Source: Bacteroidales bacterium
GTDB taxonomy: Bacteria > Bacteroidota > Bacteroidia > Bacteroidales > UBA4417
DNA: 64,000 bases
NCBI GenBank assembly: GCA_016707785.1
Contig: JADJGZ010000025.1
Coordinates: 1-64,000 of the forward strand
Direction of reading: 5' to 3'
Shown: positions 63,039-64,000 of the stretch, in pieces
Layout of the letters: every line of letters begins with the position of its first letter
How positions within the stretch are numbered: the stretch's first letter is position 1
Position numbers and translations under genes: made by a program
The notes under the pieces: generated by a model
Seen by the model: only the letters and a program-made list of their open reading frames with translations
Told to the model about the DNA's origin: nothing
Database searches by the model: none

Positions 63039-64000
63039 TCATGACAAATATTCAGCTGCCTTTTCCAAACAAACACCCGCCTGAGCATTCATATTTTCAT
63101 TTTCCAAATAGTTGGCGAGGTCTTTCAGAATGCCTGCCTTTGATTCTTTTTCTTCGAGGAATTCTTTTTGCTGATCAAGTTTGTCGATAAAAGCAGGTAA
63201 CTGATCCAGTTGTGAATAAGCTTCACCAAGCAGCCTGTAGTAATACACATAATCTGAATCTTCAACCTTATTTTCAATGGCAATGGTGATGGCTTTCTGC
63301 TGGAATACAATGGCTTTCTCCCATTCATTCAGTGCGGCATACATCACTCCGATATTGCTAGGGAAAACCGGTCCGGAAGGATCCAGATTCATAGCTTTTT
63401 CATAATAATCAATGGCAACGGGGTAATCCATCCTTTCATTGAACAGATTACCAATTTTGTTATAAATGATGGCAAGCTTTGCAGGGGAACAATCCTCTTT
63501 CCCCTGTTTCTCAAGCATGTTTGTTAACTCCTCTATTTTCCCTTCATTAAAAAATGCATCTACGCCTAAACCGTAATAATAATCAAATTCAAAGGCATCA
63601 TCTGGCGCAAGCCTTCTCATCTTGATGGCTTCCTCAAATTCCATGATGGCCTCTTTCCAACTCTCCATATCCTGGAACATCAATCCAAGATTGCTATGAT
63701 AAATAGGTTTTTTATCATCCATTTTAATGGCATCACGGTAATAAGGGATGGCTTGCATGGGCAGGCCTTTCCTGGAATATAAGTTTCCAACCTGGTTGAA
63801 GATCACAGCTTTATACTCTCTGGAAATTTGTTCTTCATTGTTCATTTCAGGCTGCTGCAGGAAATCTTCCAGGCGTTCGGTCATGAAATAGCTGTCAACC
63901 GACAATCCGAAATAGTAATCAAATCCATAGCTGTCATCTGTGGATTGCCTTCGGTACTGGATCGAATTCTTAAAATTGGACCAGGCTGTATCCCAATCTT
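63039..64000 (-). CDS. TPR-repeat protein, cut by the right edge
   Basis: The frame is open from TAG/TGA at 63039 to the edge at 64000 without a stop, so the gene is partial at its 5' end. It contains at least five TPR units, for example AVIFNQVGNLYSRKGLPMQAIPYYRDAIKMD, PIYHSNLGLMFQDMESWKEAIMEFEEAI, IIYNKIGNLFNERMDYPVAIDYYEKAMNLDP and VFPSNIGVMYAALNEWEKAIVFQQKAI. Tetratricopeptide scaffolds of this form assemble protein complexes; the specific partner is not evident. The unit YxYGLGVDAFF recurs (GFDYYFGLSVDSYF), so a longer internal repeat of about 130 residues is present. Confidence 0.85.
   Translation of the reverse strand, partial: DWDTAWSNFKNSIQYRRQSTDDSYGFDYYFGLSVDSYFMTERLEDFLQQPEMNNEEQISREYKAVIFNQVGNLYSRKGLPMQAIPYYRDAIKMDDKKPIYHSNLGLMFQDMESWKEAIMEFEEAIKMRRLAPDDAFEFDYYYGLGVDAFFNEGKIEELTNMLEKQGKEDCSPAKLAIIYNKIGNLFNERMDYPVAIDYYEKAMNLDPSGPVFPSNIGVMYAALNEWEKAIVFQQKAITIAIENKVEDSDYVYYYRLLGEAYSQLDQLPAFIDKLDQQKEFLEEKESKAGILKDLANYLENENMNAQAGVCLEKAAEYLS

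Overview
The window reads as a chromosomal segment of a Bacteroidota (Bacteroidetes) bacterium, most likely an anaerobic or facultative member near Bacteroidales. Pointers are T9SS sorting domains (44842-45804, 48994-54831), lipoproteins with short Ser/Gly-Cys lipoboxes, FISUMP, GWxTD and DUF5723 proteins, a fused alpha/beta 2-oxoacid dehydrogenase E1, a bTHX ribosomal protein, TAnnTTTG-type promoter boxes and few Shine-Dalgarno sites. HydE suggests [FeFe]-hydrogenase metabolism. Genus cannot be fixed from the sequence.

Region 1 (1-10.9 kb) is an accessory island. It holds small unrelated genes (orphan fragment, SUMF1 lipoprotein, FISUMP lipoprotein, Fic AMP-transferase, two SRPBCC proteins, GNAT, lipoproteins, a P-loop ATPase, a membrane protein, a VOC protein). 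Long gene-poor spacers between them contain dyad repeats and decayed gene remnants. Genes up to 7.1 kb point right and those from 7.15 to 10.2 kb point left. Two near-identical dyad elements (654-793 and 10256-10379, inverted to each other) each sit directly after a stop codon and before the next gene, which recalls integron cassette organisation; no integrase is visible.

Region 2 (10.9-38 kb) is mostly housekeeping: an NSAR/OSBS-type enolase-superfamily enzyme, M14 carboxypeptidase, Nnr metabolite repair, HydE, RlmD, AroK, RecQ, Mpg, HU, Fmt, a TPR membrane protein, TrmH, bTHX, a MurL-MurD2 pair (the alternative route to D-Glu in peptidoglycan), YqgE, rhomboid, DUF5723, a peptide ABC permease, AIM24, tRNA-His and DnaB. 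A 300-bp tandem octamer tract separates hydE and rlmD.

Region 3 (38-49 kb) has a LytTR regulator, a thioredoxin-fold protein with a coupled mini-ORF, and a sugar uptake operon (MFS transporter, ROK kinase, SSS symporter, small membrane protein), followed by a T9SS cargo protein and a large secreted barrel-like/SUMF1 fusion.

Region 4 (49-64 kb) contains a 1945-residue PKD adhesin-like T9SS protein with a three-domain super-repeat, a nest of short hairpin repeats, a HerA-like ATPase, the fused E1 dehydrogenase, a Sua5-type enzyme, DapD, a GWxTD protein, tRNA-Ser and a TPR protein cut by the right edge. Four genes (1-645, 27143-28524, 30984-32505, 32534-33768) are broken by single-base frameshifts. 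In three of them the shifts lie in or beside short homopolymers, so sequencing error is as likely as true decay.
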